From Burkholderiaceae bacterium DAT-1 (GTDB lineage: Bacteria; Pseudomonadota; Gammaproteobacteria; Burkholderiales; Chitinimonadaceae), in NCBI GenBank assembly GCA_019084025.1, contig JAHRBI010000008.1, positions 1 through 64,000 on the forward strand: a DNA stretch of 64,000 nt, written 5' to 3'. Under the pieces are notes generated by a model. The model had not been told where the DNA came from. It saw only the letters and a program-made list of their open reading frames with translations, and did not search any database. This document shows, piece after piece, positions 44,776 through 54,600 of this stretch; position 1 is the stretch's first letter; each line of letters begins with the position of its first letter. Made by a program: the position numbers and the translations under genes.

Positions 44776-45278
44776 AGCCCGCCCGCTACCTTACCCGCCC
44801 CCCCCGGCCACACCATACACTGGTCAATATGGCTCTGCTTGCAGGGCTTCTCTCAACCGTAACGGCGTTCGCGATCAATCGTCCGGATCGGCTCTGGCTG
44901 CAGGCAGCGCAAGCCCGTGCCCATATCCCTAGCAGATCCCCTGTCCAGGTTGTTGATCCACAGTCAGACAAGCATCGTGCAGCACAGGAAAAAGCAGCCA
45001 ATGACATCCTTGCTCAGCTTGATCGCACGTGGGCCACGCCCCTACTGATTGTGGAACAATCAACGCACAAAGACATTGCACTGCTAGAGTTTCATCCAGA
45101 CTACACGCGTCAACAGATGATTCTGAAAGGCGAAGCACGGCAATTCAAGGATATTGCTGCGTATGTAGATCGCATGCGCCATCACCCGCTTGTGCGCAAC
45201 GCGGAGCTACAGCATGAGGTCCAGCTGAGTCGGGAACATGTGGAAACGGTAGAATTTGAATTGGTAGTACATTGGTAG
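44772..45278 (+). CDS. PilN/GspM-like assembly protein
   Basis: A 168-residue bitopic protein with one membrane segment (LVNMALLAGLLSTVTAFAI, about 18-36) and a periplasmic ferredoxin-like domain (LLIVEQSTHKDIALLEFHPD, QFKDIAAYVDRMRHHPLVRN, VETVEFELVVHW). It overlaps the PilM-like gene by ATGA and ends the operon. The predicted partner is the first gene, at 36010. Confidence 0.65.
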   Translation: MKPARYLTRPPRPHHTLVNMALLAGLLSTVTAFAINRPDRLWLQAAQARAHIPSRSPVQVVDPQSDKHRAAQEKAANDILAQLDRTWATPLLIVEQSTHKDIALLEFHPDYTRQQMILKGEARQFKDIAAYVDRMRHHPLVRNAELQHEVQLSREHVETVEFELVVHW

Positions 45279-45387
45279 ATTCGGCGCGATAGCATCACTC
45301 GCTTAGGAATTTCCCTAACACCTATTCCGTCAATTTCAACATCGCCGGTTTAACAAGATTCGTCTGGGAAAGCTCTTTAGTCGCTTG

Positions 45388-45404
45388 TGTCCAACCGTTG
45401 GACA
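45388..45404. promoter_or_regulatory. parS: parS-like centromere site 1
   Basis: TGTCCAACCGTTGGACA is a perfect dyad (TGTCCAAC, one central base, GTTGGACA). The same 17 bases occur at 50953-50969. ParB of this replicon is the likely ligand. It lies between the dnaB stop and the export operon end. Confidence 0.75.
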
Positions 45405-45410
45405 TTTCAA

Positions 45411-46769
45411 TTAGCCGCTTTTTAACGTATCAAAACGGGTATATTCTCCTCTGAATAACAACTTCACGGTATCGGTTGGACCATTGCGCTGCTTGCTTAT
45501 GATGAGTTCGGTTACCCCAGGATCCATCGTATCGGGATGATAATAGTCATCTCGGTAAAGAAACCCGATTACATCACTATCTTGCTCCAGAGAACCACTT
45601 TCTCGCAGATCCGACATCATCGGACGTTTATTCACTCTGGACTCAACTCCACGAGACAGCTGCGACAACGCGATTACAGGCACGTTTAGCTCTCGAGCTA
45701 GATTTTTCAGCGCACGCGAGATTTCACCTAGTTCCACTGCACGATTGGATTCACGTCCAGTGGTTGCTCCCGCCATCATCTGGATATAGTCAATAATAAT
45801 GAGACCCAGAGGCTCACGAATCTTGCGCTGGTAACGCCGCGCACGAGATCGGACATCAAACGCTGTCAATGCCTGTGAATCATCAATGTGAATACGCGCT
45901 TCAGAAAGCTTGCTTGATCCATAGGTCAGTTTTGCCCAGTCATCTGCTTCAATATCACCATTGCGCAGTTTTGATGCATGAATACGGCCGATAGAACTTA
46001 GCATACGCTTAGCAAGTTGCTGATCCGACATCTCCATACTAAATATCATGACTGGGAGCTTAAGGGTCAAAGCAACATGTTCTGCAATATTGATCGCCAA
46101 CGCAGTTTTCCCCATGGATGGCCGCGCAGCTAAGATAATCAAATCTCCGCGCTGCAATCCTGAAGTCAACTGATCAAAATCATTCAGCCCAGTGGCGATA
46201 CCGGAAAGGCCGCCTTCCCCCCGCAGAGAATACAAGCGATCAAGATCTAGTACGACATCATGCATGATCTGCGGCATATCCCGCCCAGTATCGGCTTTTT
46301 GCTGAGCAGCTTGACTCAAGCTGCTGAGGCGAGCCTCTGCCAAATCCAGAATATCCCGCGCTTCGCGCCCCGCAGGATTAAACGCCGCCTCAGCGAGCTC
46401 GTTGGTGACAGTAATCACACGGCGCAAGATTGCCTTGTCGCGAACAATCTCTGCGTAGCGCCGGATATTTGCCGCACTGGGCGTGTTCTGGATTATATTG
46501 GCGATGACTTTTAGTCCGCCAACATACTCGAGGCGTCCTGATCGATCCAGAGATTCAGCCACGGTAATGGCATCAGCCGGTCGTGAATCAGCAATGAGCC
46601 CTACGGTATGTTCAAATATTTCGCGGTGATCTCCACGATAAAAGTCGTCGACTGAGACGATATCTGCGATTGAATCAAACGCCGCATTGTCTAATAGCAG
46701 TCCACCGATCAGTGAGGACTCTGCCTCCGCTGCATTTGGCGGAATGCGTATAATCTGGTCTTCAGTCAC
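45411..46769 (-). CDS. dnaB: Replicative DNA helicase DnaB (plasmid copy)
   Basis: A 452-residue hexameric helicase. The N-terminal helical domain (PPNAAEAESSLIGGLLLDN) precedes a RecA-like motor with Walker A AARPSMGKTALAIN near 210, Walker B LGLIIIDYIQMM near 315, and LSQLSRGVESRVNKRP with the arginine finger region. Its start overlaps the rep stop by ATGA, so initiator and helicase are coupled. A replicon that carries its own DnaB depends less on the host helicase loader. Confidence 0.95.
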   Translation of the reverse strand: MTEDQIIRIPPNAAEAESSLIGGLLLDNAAFDSIADIVSVDDFYRGDHREIFEHTVGLIADSRPADAITVAESLDRSGRLEYVGGLKVIANIIQNTPSAANIRRYAEIVRDKAILRRVITVTNELAEAAFNPAGREARDILDLAEARLSSLSQAAQQKADTGRDMPQIMHDVVLDLDRLYSLRGEGGLSGIATGLNDFDQLTSGLQRGDLIILAARPSMGKTALAINIAEHVALTLKLPVMIFSMEMSDQQLAKRMLSSIGRIHASKLRNGDIEADDWAKLTYGSSKLSEARIHIDDSQALTAFDVRSRARRYQRKIREPLGLIIIDYIQMMAGATTGRESNRAVELGEISRALKNLARELNVPVIALSQLSRGVESRVNKRPMMSDLRESGSLEQDSDVIGFLYRDDYYHPDTMDPGVTELIISKQRNGPTDTVKLLFRGEYTRFDTLKSG

Positions 46770-48070
46770 GCTTTAGTTTCCAGCCGCGTCATCAGGAATG
46801 CATCTAACTGCGCACGCATCATCGGATTGCTATCCACATCTATTTCCTTACCAGCAAAGCGACGTCTGAAGCTAGAGAAAAATGGAGAGGCTCTAAAGGC
46901 TTCGAGTAACTCTGACTGAGATTTTCTGCTCTGAGCTTCCCAGAACGTACGCACCTCCGAAGATGAGGCATCCACCACCGACAAGGTATCCTCCTCAACA
47001 ATCACAGCTTTTCTCGGCTTTCGTGTTTTGGTCGTTGACGACGCAGGTTGCTCCGGCAAAGATTGTCGTACCAGATTCATGTCTTCATCCAGTACCTTAC
47101 GGAAGTACTTACCAGGGTATTCGATCTTCTTCTTCAACATGCGCTGCCGCATGAAATCCACTTTGGATTGAATGTATTCATTGTCAAACTGCCCTGAGAT
47201 AGCAGCAATTTCCGTATTGCTTAAACCAAACTCTTCCTTGAGCACATTGAAAAGCATTTCGTCCAACGGCTTGGCCAGCACATACTTGCCTTCCTTGTTG
47301 TCTTCGATCACAAATCGCAACGCGCCAATCCGCTTTGAGCCAGTCACCGAGCGCGTCTCCAGTGCAATCTTGATATCTGAGAACTCGTTGATCTGAGTAA
47401 TCGCCGGTGTAATCACCTTACGACGAAGTTCTTTGAATTCGTCATAGGAAGCTAAGTCCAGCGTATTAGTCAGGCGCCGGAACTCTTCGACAGACCACCA
47501 AGGCGTATGCCCAATATATTTTACAGCTGCACAACGCTCATACAGATTGTGTGCATACTCACTGGAAAACGCATTTGTCATGCGAAGGGACAGGTACGTA
47601 AAACTGGTCGGCTGCTGCAAGGTCGGTCGCAGCTTTTTCGGGATAGAAAAGTGTATCTTTCCATTGGTAAAGTACACTTCGTTGATATATGGAATCGATG
47701 CCCATTTCTCATGATTGGTATCCAAATCAGCATTGTCGATCTGAATATCAATTAAAGTTTTCTGAACCTCGCGTAGGCAATCTTTTAGATACTTGTGGTT
47801 GTTGCTATCGTAGTTCGCTAACCACTTGAAATAGTCTAGCGGTGCCGAATGGATTTCTGTCTCCATCGCATCACGATGGGCAATGAAGAACAACGCATTT
47901 ACAAGGCGGCGACCAAGGAGGGACAGCTTGTTCCCACCAACATGGATCGTCGCATTGGATCTGTTTAATCCAATATCTCGTTCAATGTCGGTAATGGGTG
48001 TTGCGCTACGATCCGCTTCTTGGAAAAGTTCAAACGCAAGTTGCTTTACAACCATCTCTGATGTGCTCAT
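46766..48070 (-). CDS. Replication initiator protein (Rep_3/RepB family)
   Basis: A 434-residue initiator with two winged-helix domains typical of iteron-binding Rep proteins. WH1 includes NKLSLLGRRLVNALFFIAH near residue 46; WH2 includes HTPWWSVEEFRRLTNTLDL and LRRKVITPAITQINEFSDI near 180-225. A basic C-terminal extension follows (SSTTKTRKPRKAVIV). The gene starts beside an iteron-rich region (GTGTAC at 48072 and onward), which supports binding there. It probably regulates itself because the first iteron touches its start. Confidence 0.88.
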   Translation of the reverse strand: MSTSEMVVKQLAFELFQEADRSATPITDIERDIGLNRSNATIHVGGNKLSLLGRRLVNALFFIAHRDAMETEIHSAPLDYFKWLANYDSNNHKYLKDCLREVQKTLIDIQIDNADLDTNHEKWASIPYINEVYFTNGKIHFSIPKKLRPTLQQPTSFTYLSLRMTNAFSSEYAHNLYERCAAVKYIGHTPWWSVEEFRRLTNTLDLASYDEFKELRRKVITPAITQINEFSDIKIALETRSVTGSKRIGALRFVIEDNKEGKYVLAKPLDEMLFNVLKEEFGLSNTEIAAISGQFDNEYIQSKVDFMRQRMLKKKIEYPGKYFRKVLDEDMNLVRQSLPEQPASSTTKTRKPRKAVIVEEDTLSVVDASSSEVRTFWEAQSRKSQSELLEAFRASPFFSSFRRRFAGKEIDVDSNPMMRAQLDAFLMTRLETKA

Positions 48071-49050
48071 GGTGTACGCCTGTGTCTACATCTTTCCACC
48101 ATACTAGGGGTGTTTCGGATGGTCAACATCATAAACGTACACCTTCTGCAAGAAAGTCCTTTCTAACCAACCCTCTACCCAATCGTCGCCCCCAAAAATG
48201 AACATCCGAAGCTGCCTCCGATCTAAACGTCGGGTTTCTACAAGTGAGCAAAGGTGTACAGATTTGTTGACAAAAAAATTTTAATTTGTTCCAAAAAATA
48301 GCTTAAAATCATATACTTAGACGAAATCACCCACGAGTGATCGATCTGAGCAGAAATGTGTGCAGGAGAAAAATTGTTTTCTTCTGCTCAAAGTGTACTT
48401 TTTTGGGGCGAGAATAACGGCTCCAGGCAGAAAAATCGTCAATTTCCCCCGCTCAGCCCTGAACGCTTCATCTTGGTGATCAAAAAAGCAGAAATTGGTA
48501 TTTTTGCAACGCAGAGGTAGGCTTACTAGCCGTTCATCACGAACGAAAATGCCATGCTAACGCTTTGATGTACTTGAAAAGTGTACAGATATGATAGGGA
48601 AAATGAGCGACTCACCATAGCAGGATGAAGAGCAGGAAGACCGGACGCAAAGTGTACGTTTTTGATAAGTCGAGGCGCTCAAATTCACATTGCCGGCAAA
48701 CCAAAGTACTTACCCTGACAGAAAGGTGTACGAATCTGATGGGGCTAATAAGAAACGCAAGCAACGAGAAACAGAGCCAATACCAAAAACGTACACCATC
48801 GCCGGCGATGACGAATTTTCATTGGAATTTTCGAAAGAAGTGCCGGCAATCACATGTACTTTGCCGGCAAATCTGGAGAAAAGTAGGGCTGAGTACAAAG
48901 GTGGATATCATTGATAGCCACCTTTGATCAGAAACGGACACTTTTAAGAACAGCAGTACACCATAGGAACAACAAAAAAGTACACTTTGCAGGTAAAAAT
49001 CGACCACAGAAGTACACCTTTAAACGCCACAGTACACTTTAGGTCAGAAA
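48071..49050. other. oriV: Iteron-type replication origin
   Basis: About 1 kb without genes. It has at least eleven GTGTAC motifs with the consensus AAAGkGTAC: forward at 48254, 48393, 48581, 48652, 48726 and reverse (GTACAC) at 48137, 48791, 48956, 48980, 49012, 49032, plus weaker GTAC sites at 48570, 48706, 48855 and 48892. GCCGGC dyads (TTGCCGGCAA type) lie at 48692, 48801, 48842 and 48863. An AT-rich stretch at 48262-48325 could melt. No consensus DnaA box was found. Confidence 0.85.
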
Positions 49051-49089
49051 AACGCTTTATTATCATATAGATACAAGACCATAAAGCTT

Positions 49090-49112
49090 GCTAGTTTTTA
49101 TAAAAAGCTAGC
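49090..49112 (-). terminator. Terminator-like hairpin after parB
   Basis: GCTAG followed by TTTTT and AAAAA-CTAGC (one bulged G) form a strong stem that includes the parB stop codon. On the minus strand it lies just after parB, before the origin, and may stop transcription from entering the iterons. Confidence 0.4.
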
Positions 49113-50016
49113 TTGTTGTATGTTCCAGAAGAAGAGCCGTGACAAAATCTGACAATTGCTTCTGTTTGAGCACGTCGACATGTTCCAGTGGTAGGGTCAA
49201 TTGAAGCTGTTTACCTTTAACAACCATGCTTCCAACCTTTTTGTTCCCAATCATAAAGGTGGATAGGGGTAATGCAGTCGTTACAGGTTTAACAAGCTTT
49301 GGTTGTTCGAGAACATGAGCTGCTAGTGAACTAGGCTCAAGCAACTTCTCGGAAACTAATCGAAGTCCCTCAAGCAAATTTGCCTCTGCTAGTACCTTAT
49401 CATCCGATTTACTAATCGCCTTTTTTACGTCTTCGGCAAAACGTCGCGACAACAGATTGGGCTGTGCCTCTAGCAGAGCAAGTGCAGATTCTGGTAGATC
49501 AAAGAAAGCAAGATACCGATACAAATCACTACGCTCCATCCCAAGACGTGCAGCAAGTGAAGTTTTACTCTCATCAAAATGAGCAATCATAGATCTGATT
49601 TGCAGTGCCTTTTCAAAATCAGTCAGATCGTCGCGAGCAATGTTTTCGGTCATTGCATTGATGAGCATGTCGTCATCACTGCAAGCACCCACAATGGCAT
49701 CAATGTACGCGCCACCGTTTAACTTTACAGCCCGCCAGCGTCGCTCACCTGCAACAATTTCATATTTGCCATGTTCTACCATGCGCAAGCTGATTGGATG
49801 TATCAGTCCCTGATGTTTGATGGATTCGGCCAAAGCATTTAGCTTAGCTTCATCAAACAATCGTCGAGGTTGATAGGGATTTGGAGCAATGGAATCAACG
49901 GCAATACGCTCATGTCGCTTGCCTTCATCAAACTCAACTGTTTGTACTGCATCATGATGTTTCTTTAACTGTGCATTCGCACGTTCTGCCAGCAGATCAC
50001 TCAACTTTTTAGACAT
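49108..50016 (-). CDS. parB: Partition protein ParB
   Basis: A 302-residue ParB. The N-terminal nuclease-like CTP-binding domain has PNPYQPRRLFDEAKLNALAE, IHPISLRMVEHGKYEIVAGE and the GERRWRA motif near residue 92, then TENIARDDLTDFEKALQIR. A helix-turn-helix (KTSLAARLGMERSDLYRYLA, about 150-170) binds parS. A basic dimerisation tail follows. Its start overlaps the end of parA by eight bases. The two identical palindromes at 45388 and 50953 are probable binding sites. Confidence 0.95.
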   Translation of the reverse strand: MSKKLSDLLAERANAQLKKHHDAVQTVEFDEGKRHERIAVDSIAPNPYQPRRLFDEAKLNALAESIKHQGLIHPISLRMVEHGKYEIVAGERRWRAVKLNGGAYIDAIVGACSDDDMLINAMTENIARDDLTDFEKALQIRSMIAHFDESKTSLAARLGMERSDLYRYLAFFDLPESALALLEAQPNLLSRRFAEDVKKAISKSDDKVLAEANLLEGLRLVSEKLLEPSSLAAHVLEQPKLVKPVTTALPLSTFMIGNKKVGSMVVKGKQLQLTLPLEHVDVLKQKQLSDFVTALLLEHTTS

Positions 50017-50842
50017 TACTTGACTCCTCTAACTCCGCTTCATGCCTCATGACAGGCATATTCAACTTTTCACATATCTCTGCTGCTAGTGCGGTAAATG
50101 CACGTGCAACCTTTGCGCTTCGGTCAACTTGATGAACTGAGCTTTTAACCATTGCAGCTTGATTGACCTTGGTGCTACTAGGAATCTTTGTATTCAAAAT
50201 GACGCCAAATTCCTGACGTGCAGCGTTCTCAATAATTTTGCTAACCGAGGTTCTATCGTCATGTTTGGTGAGAAGAGCGCCCAGGACAACAAGCTTGGGG
50301 TTGATCCTTTTTACTTTCTCCAGATGTTTAACTAAATCGCTTACACCGTACATACCGTATTGAGATCCCGACTCGATCGGAATGATGATATGAGTTGCTG
50401 CAGCCAGTGCATTGCTGGTTAAGAGCTTCAAGCTCGGTGGGGTATCGATAATAATGAAGTCGAAGACACCAAGCGTTGGCGCAAGCTTTTCTTTCAGTTC
50501 CTCATTTGGTCTCGGTGACTGATCTCTGAGCTTTTCCTCGACTTCATTCAGTGAAAGATGACCGCAAATTAGAGATACATTGGGAATTTCGGTTTCCTCA
50601 ATCACTGCACGGGGCAGCAAATCAAGGTCACCTAAAAGTAGTTGCGAAGCATTAACCAACACTTCACTAGGGTGGAGCTTTCCAACATGTAGGCTTGCAT
50701 TGCTCTGAGGATCAAGATCAACAAGCAATACAGAATATCCCTGCCGACCGAGCTCTGCTGCTAATTGAACTGCAGTAGTTGTCTTGCCACAGCCACCCTT
50801 ATGGTTGGTAATGGCGATGACTTTCGTTGCTATCCCACTCAT
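50009..50842 (-). CDS. parA: Partition ATPase ParA
   Basis: A 277-residue ParA of the deviant-Walker type: NHKGGCGKTTTAVQLA near residue 14, LVDLDPQSNAS near 41 (Walker A'), FIIIDTPPSLKLLTSNAL near 132 (Walker B). No N-terminal DNA-binding extension is present, as in type Ib or chromosomal ParA. It positions the replicon through ParB-parS complexes. Its promoter should lie between 50843 and 50952, next to the second parS-like site, which allows autoregulation. Confidence 0.95.
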   Translation of the reverse strand: MSGIATKVIAITNHKGGCGKTTTAVQLAAELGRQGYSVLLVDLDPQSNASLHVGKLHPSEVLVNASQLLLGDLDLLPRAVIEETEIPNVSLICGHLSLNEVEEKLRDQSPRPNEELKEKLAPTLGVFDFIIIDTPPSLKLLTSNALAAATHIIIPIESGSQYGMYGVSDLVKHLEKVKRINPKLVVLGALLTKHDDRTSVSKIIENAARQEFGVILNTKIPSSTKVNQAAMVKSSVHQVDRSAKVARAFTALAAEICEKLNMPVMRHEAELEESSNV

Positions 50843-50952
50843 TTGTGTGCCCGATAGTTTAATAAAGTGTGTTCATTGTACCGGCTGGTTGCGGTCGATG
50901 GGAACAAGATGTCACATGATTTGTAAAAATGTAGAAGCCCATATGGACTGAC

Positions 50953-50969
50953 TGTCCAACCGTTGGACA
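50953..50969. promoter_or_regulatory. parS: parS-like centromere site 2
   Basis: Identical 17-bp palindrome to 45388-45404, about 110 bp upstream of parA. With the first copy it brackets the whole replication-partition block. Confidence 0.8.
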
Positions 50970-51085
50970 CATTTCATCCATCGTGTTGTGCTGCATTCGT
51001 AATGGGCGACAGTGATACTTATGAATGATTACCTGACATAAATACGGGGGAGTTCAAACTTGATGCCTCCGATCTTCGAATCAGG

Positions 51086-51356
51086 CTACTCAATCAAAGC
51101 AGACAAGTGTTCGACTTCACCGAATCGTTCTACGACCTTAGTGACTTCGTTTTCCAGCAGCGCATTGGTCAGCATCCATTTGAGCTGGGAATTCTCTGCT
51201 TCAAGGTCTTTCAGACGTTTTTCCGAACTTGCTTCGACTCAGATCACAGCTTGCCTCGGAAAAGCCGTGCATCTGGCACAGTTCCTCAATGGGCAAACCA
51301 GCCTCCTCTTCATGTAGAAATCTGATGATCTGCTCTTCAGTAAACTCTTTCTTCAT
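51086..51356 (-). pseudogene. IS3-family transposase orfA remnant
   Basis: The frame opens with MKKEFTEEQIIRFLHEEEAG, then LPIEELCQMHGFSEAS and LSRSKFGKTSE, and is then shifted; the second frame continues RLKDLEAENSQLKWMLTNAL. This is the helix-turn-helix and leucine-zipper part of an IS3-group OrfA. The shift at about 51215 and the lack of an orfB with catalytic residues make it inactive. It stands between parA and the second giant RHS gene. AGGGATAGAAC precedes the start. Confidence 0.8.
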
Positions 51357-51528
51357 GTTCTATCCCCTTCCCTGGATGTGATTGGACTCCAAATCGGCGG
51401 GCTACTCAAATCCGAGGGACGTCGGAGGATACTGAAACAATTTGCAGTCCTGCCTTCAATTTCGAATGCATCTTAAAATGCGGAGGCTTAATTTTAAAAT
51501 TAATAAGTAACGCTATATAAATTTGTAT

Positions 51529-51557
51529 TTCCATTTGTTTCAAGATATCTCTATACT
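51529..51557 (+). promoter_or_regulatory. Promoter of giant RHS 2
   Basis: TTCCAT, 17 bp, then TATACT, in a conserved stretch shared with the first giant gene. The spacer holds AGATATCT, a palindrome at the place of AGAGATCTCT in gene 1. Confidence 0.65.
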
Positions 51558-51572
51558 CGCGTCCCTTGTAAA

Positions 51573-51609
51573 CGTCCGGCCGTCCGCTTTGTCGATGCAC
51601 GGCCGGACG
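51573..51609 (+). promoter_or_regulatory. Leader hairpin of giant RHS 2
   Basis: CGTCCGGCCGT and ACGGCCGGACG form a perfect 11-bp stem around a 15-base loop, about 35 bases before the start codon. No T-run follows the stem within the leader, so it is more likely a mRNA stability or translation element, or an operator, than a terminator. Confidence 0.6.
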
Positions 51610-51645
51610 CGTATTCAATCAAGATATTTAGATTCAGGTATGCCA

Positions 51646-54600
51646 ATGCTGCGCAAGCTGTTGGGGTTGAGAGGGAAGGGCACATCCGCGCTCGTGATGC
51701 TGGGTGTGTGGATGGTGATCATGCAGCCAGCGATGGCGGTGGTGATCCGCAATAAGGCACCCGCTATCTCTCTGGGCGCCGACCCAGTCAGCGCGACCGC
51801 ACCTGCCACCATTCAACTGACGGCTTACCCCGATGGTGGAACGGACGGGGATGGGCACACCATGGATCCCAGCCGCGTCGATTTCTATCTCGATGGCACA
51901 CTGCAATCGACGACAGTCAGTCCACCGTGGAAGGCCACCATTCAAGGACTCGGAGCCGGACAGCATACGGTCTCCGCACGGGTGACCAATGAATTGGGTC
52001 GAACCGCCGGCTCGACGAATGTATCCGTCATGGTGTCGCCCCCGCTGGTGGTGGTGAAGCCGTCAGTGTCGCTGAATGCCCCCTCGAACGGCGCCACTTT
52101 TACGCCTGGCCAGACCATTAGTTTGTCGATGTCAGCGACCGCCGGAACCTATCCGATGAGCCGGCAGATTTTCTGGATCCGTTACCCGGGGACCAGTACC
52201 CCCGCCAGTGGCGCCCCGAGTGGGGTGGTAGCGAGTGCGGCGGGTGGCAACACCTACACGGCATCGATTAATGCGTCTACCTTAGGCGAAGGATCCTATG
52301 AGGTCTATGCCGAAGCCGATGATGCAACAGGGTATAGCGTATCGGGTCTGGCAAACTTCACCATCAGGCTACCCGCCCCCCCGACATTTTCCGCCACGCG
52401 CAATCCAACAACGCTGGTGGCATGCGGGCAATATACCAGCACCTGGTCGAGTACCAATGCCACATCCGTGAGTTTGAGCTGTACTGCCTCCGCAGGGGGG
52501 TACACCGTCAGTAACCTCAGCTTGCCCACATCGGGGCAAGTGACCGATACCGCCAGTGCGGCGTGGGTGGGGCATCCATCATCGTGTACCTGGACGGCAA
52601 CCGGGCCGGGGGGCACGATCAATTCAAATGATTCATTTTCAACTGTGGCACCGGGCCTGCCCGGGGTGTCGATCAGCGCACCCACTGATGGGTTTGAACT
52701 GCAAGCGAGCACAGGAAATCCCACACCCTCGGTAACAGTGTCAGGTACTGCATCGGCACCAGGCTGCGGTGCCACCATTACCCAGATGCAAGTGGTGGTC
52801 GATGGCTCTGTGGTGTACAGCACTGCCGGTGCGACGGTCTCGACACCGATCGCATTGTCCGAAGGCCAGCATCAAATCTGGTTGACGACGACAGACAGTT
52901 TTGGCGGCACGACGGTCTCGCGCAAAGTACTGGGGAATGTCGTCAAGGCTCCGACGGCTCCTGTGGTCAGCCTGGATAATCCATCAAACAACGCGACGAT
53001 CGCCCGCACTCTCACCGTCTCCGGGAAGGCGACGCCGAGCAGTGGCCGGATTGTTAAGGCGGCCTTAGTGGTGGATGGAACCGCTTATGCCACTCAGGAT
53101 CTATCCGGCAGCATGGGTCAGCCCTCGCCGTATTCGTTCTCGGTGACGGATTTAGCCGTAGGCAACCACACCCTGGAAGTGCAGGCGTGGGATAGCCAGA
53201 ACCTGATGGGCTCGAGCGGGAAATCCACGGTGACGGTGGCAGGTAAGCCAGTGGTGACACTGGACATTGCCAATAGCATGCAATACCTGCCGCAAGGCTC
53301 AACCCAGCAAGCCACCTTTGCCATCAAAGCATCGGCGACGCAAACAGGGGCAAGCATCAGCAAGTTGGATCTGGTAGTAGACAATGTTATCAGCTACACC
53401 GCCAATGCCGCGAGCCTAACCAGTGCCTGGGCCCTGCCGTTGGGGACGCACAAGGTAGAAGTATGGGCCACCGATAGTTTGGGGAATGTTGGGTACAGTC
53501 GGCAAATTGGGGTAAATAGCGTTATTGCCCCGTTGCCGACGGTTTCGCTGACTGATCCATCAGATAATTTAACCGTGAGGAAGCCGGATACGCTTGGGAT
53601 GCGCGCCGTCACCAATGCGTATGGGGGGGCAGAGTTCAAGTATTATTTAGATGGTCCGGGCGGAACTGGCCAATATTTGGGTGTGCAAGACCGCTTTGAT
53701 TTTGCCGGAGCCGGTATTCGTAGCCAGGCAACAGAAACATTTATCCCTGGCCAGTACGCCGCCTATGTCATCGTCAAGGATGGGGCAGGGCAGCAAGTAC
53801 AATCCGCCAAGGTGAAGATCAATATCTCGGCGACGCCCGTCGTATCGATTTCGGAACCCGCGAACAACACCGTCCTGGCCCAAGGTGGCACGGTCACGGT
53901 GAAGGGATCGGCCAGCGAAGCGTACGGCCGTATCAGCAAATTCAGTCTGATTGTCGATGGGAAGGAATATCCGCAGACCGGCAGTGGGCTGCAGAATCAA
54001 GCATATGCCATTAATGTACCCTCGCCGACCTTGTCGGGGGGCGAGCATCTGCTCAGTGTGAAGGTCTGGGATGACTTTGATGGCGTGGCGATTAGCCCGG
54101 ACATCAAGGTGAAGGTCGCGCAAAAGCCGACCCTTCAAGTTAACCGAACCCCGAGCACCATGCTGTCCAATTACAGCTATACCAGCACGTGGTCGACGAC
54201 CGATGCAGATTCGGTCACGCTGACCTGTACCGCATCGGCGGGTGGGTATGCGGTGACGAATTTAAGTCTGGCCCCCAATGGATCGGTGACCGACACCGCC
54301 AAAGCGGAGTGGGTCGGAAAACCGTCAAGTTGTACCTGGACGGCGACCGGGGCAGGGGGGAGTGCACAGTATACCGAGACGCTGACCACCATCGCCGGCG
54401 CCCCGGGCATTAACGGGGAAGTGTCGGGTGTCTATATCAGTGCCGACGGCAAGACCTTTGTCGAAGGCTGGGTCTGTCAAAAGGGGCAGAACCAGGCGAT
54501 TGGCTACAAGGTGTTTGTCGGCGCGCAGCCGGATGCCAACGCAACAGCGCTAGGGGCGGGGAAGGCCAGCGCCTTAAGCAATGATGTGTCCACCAGCACC

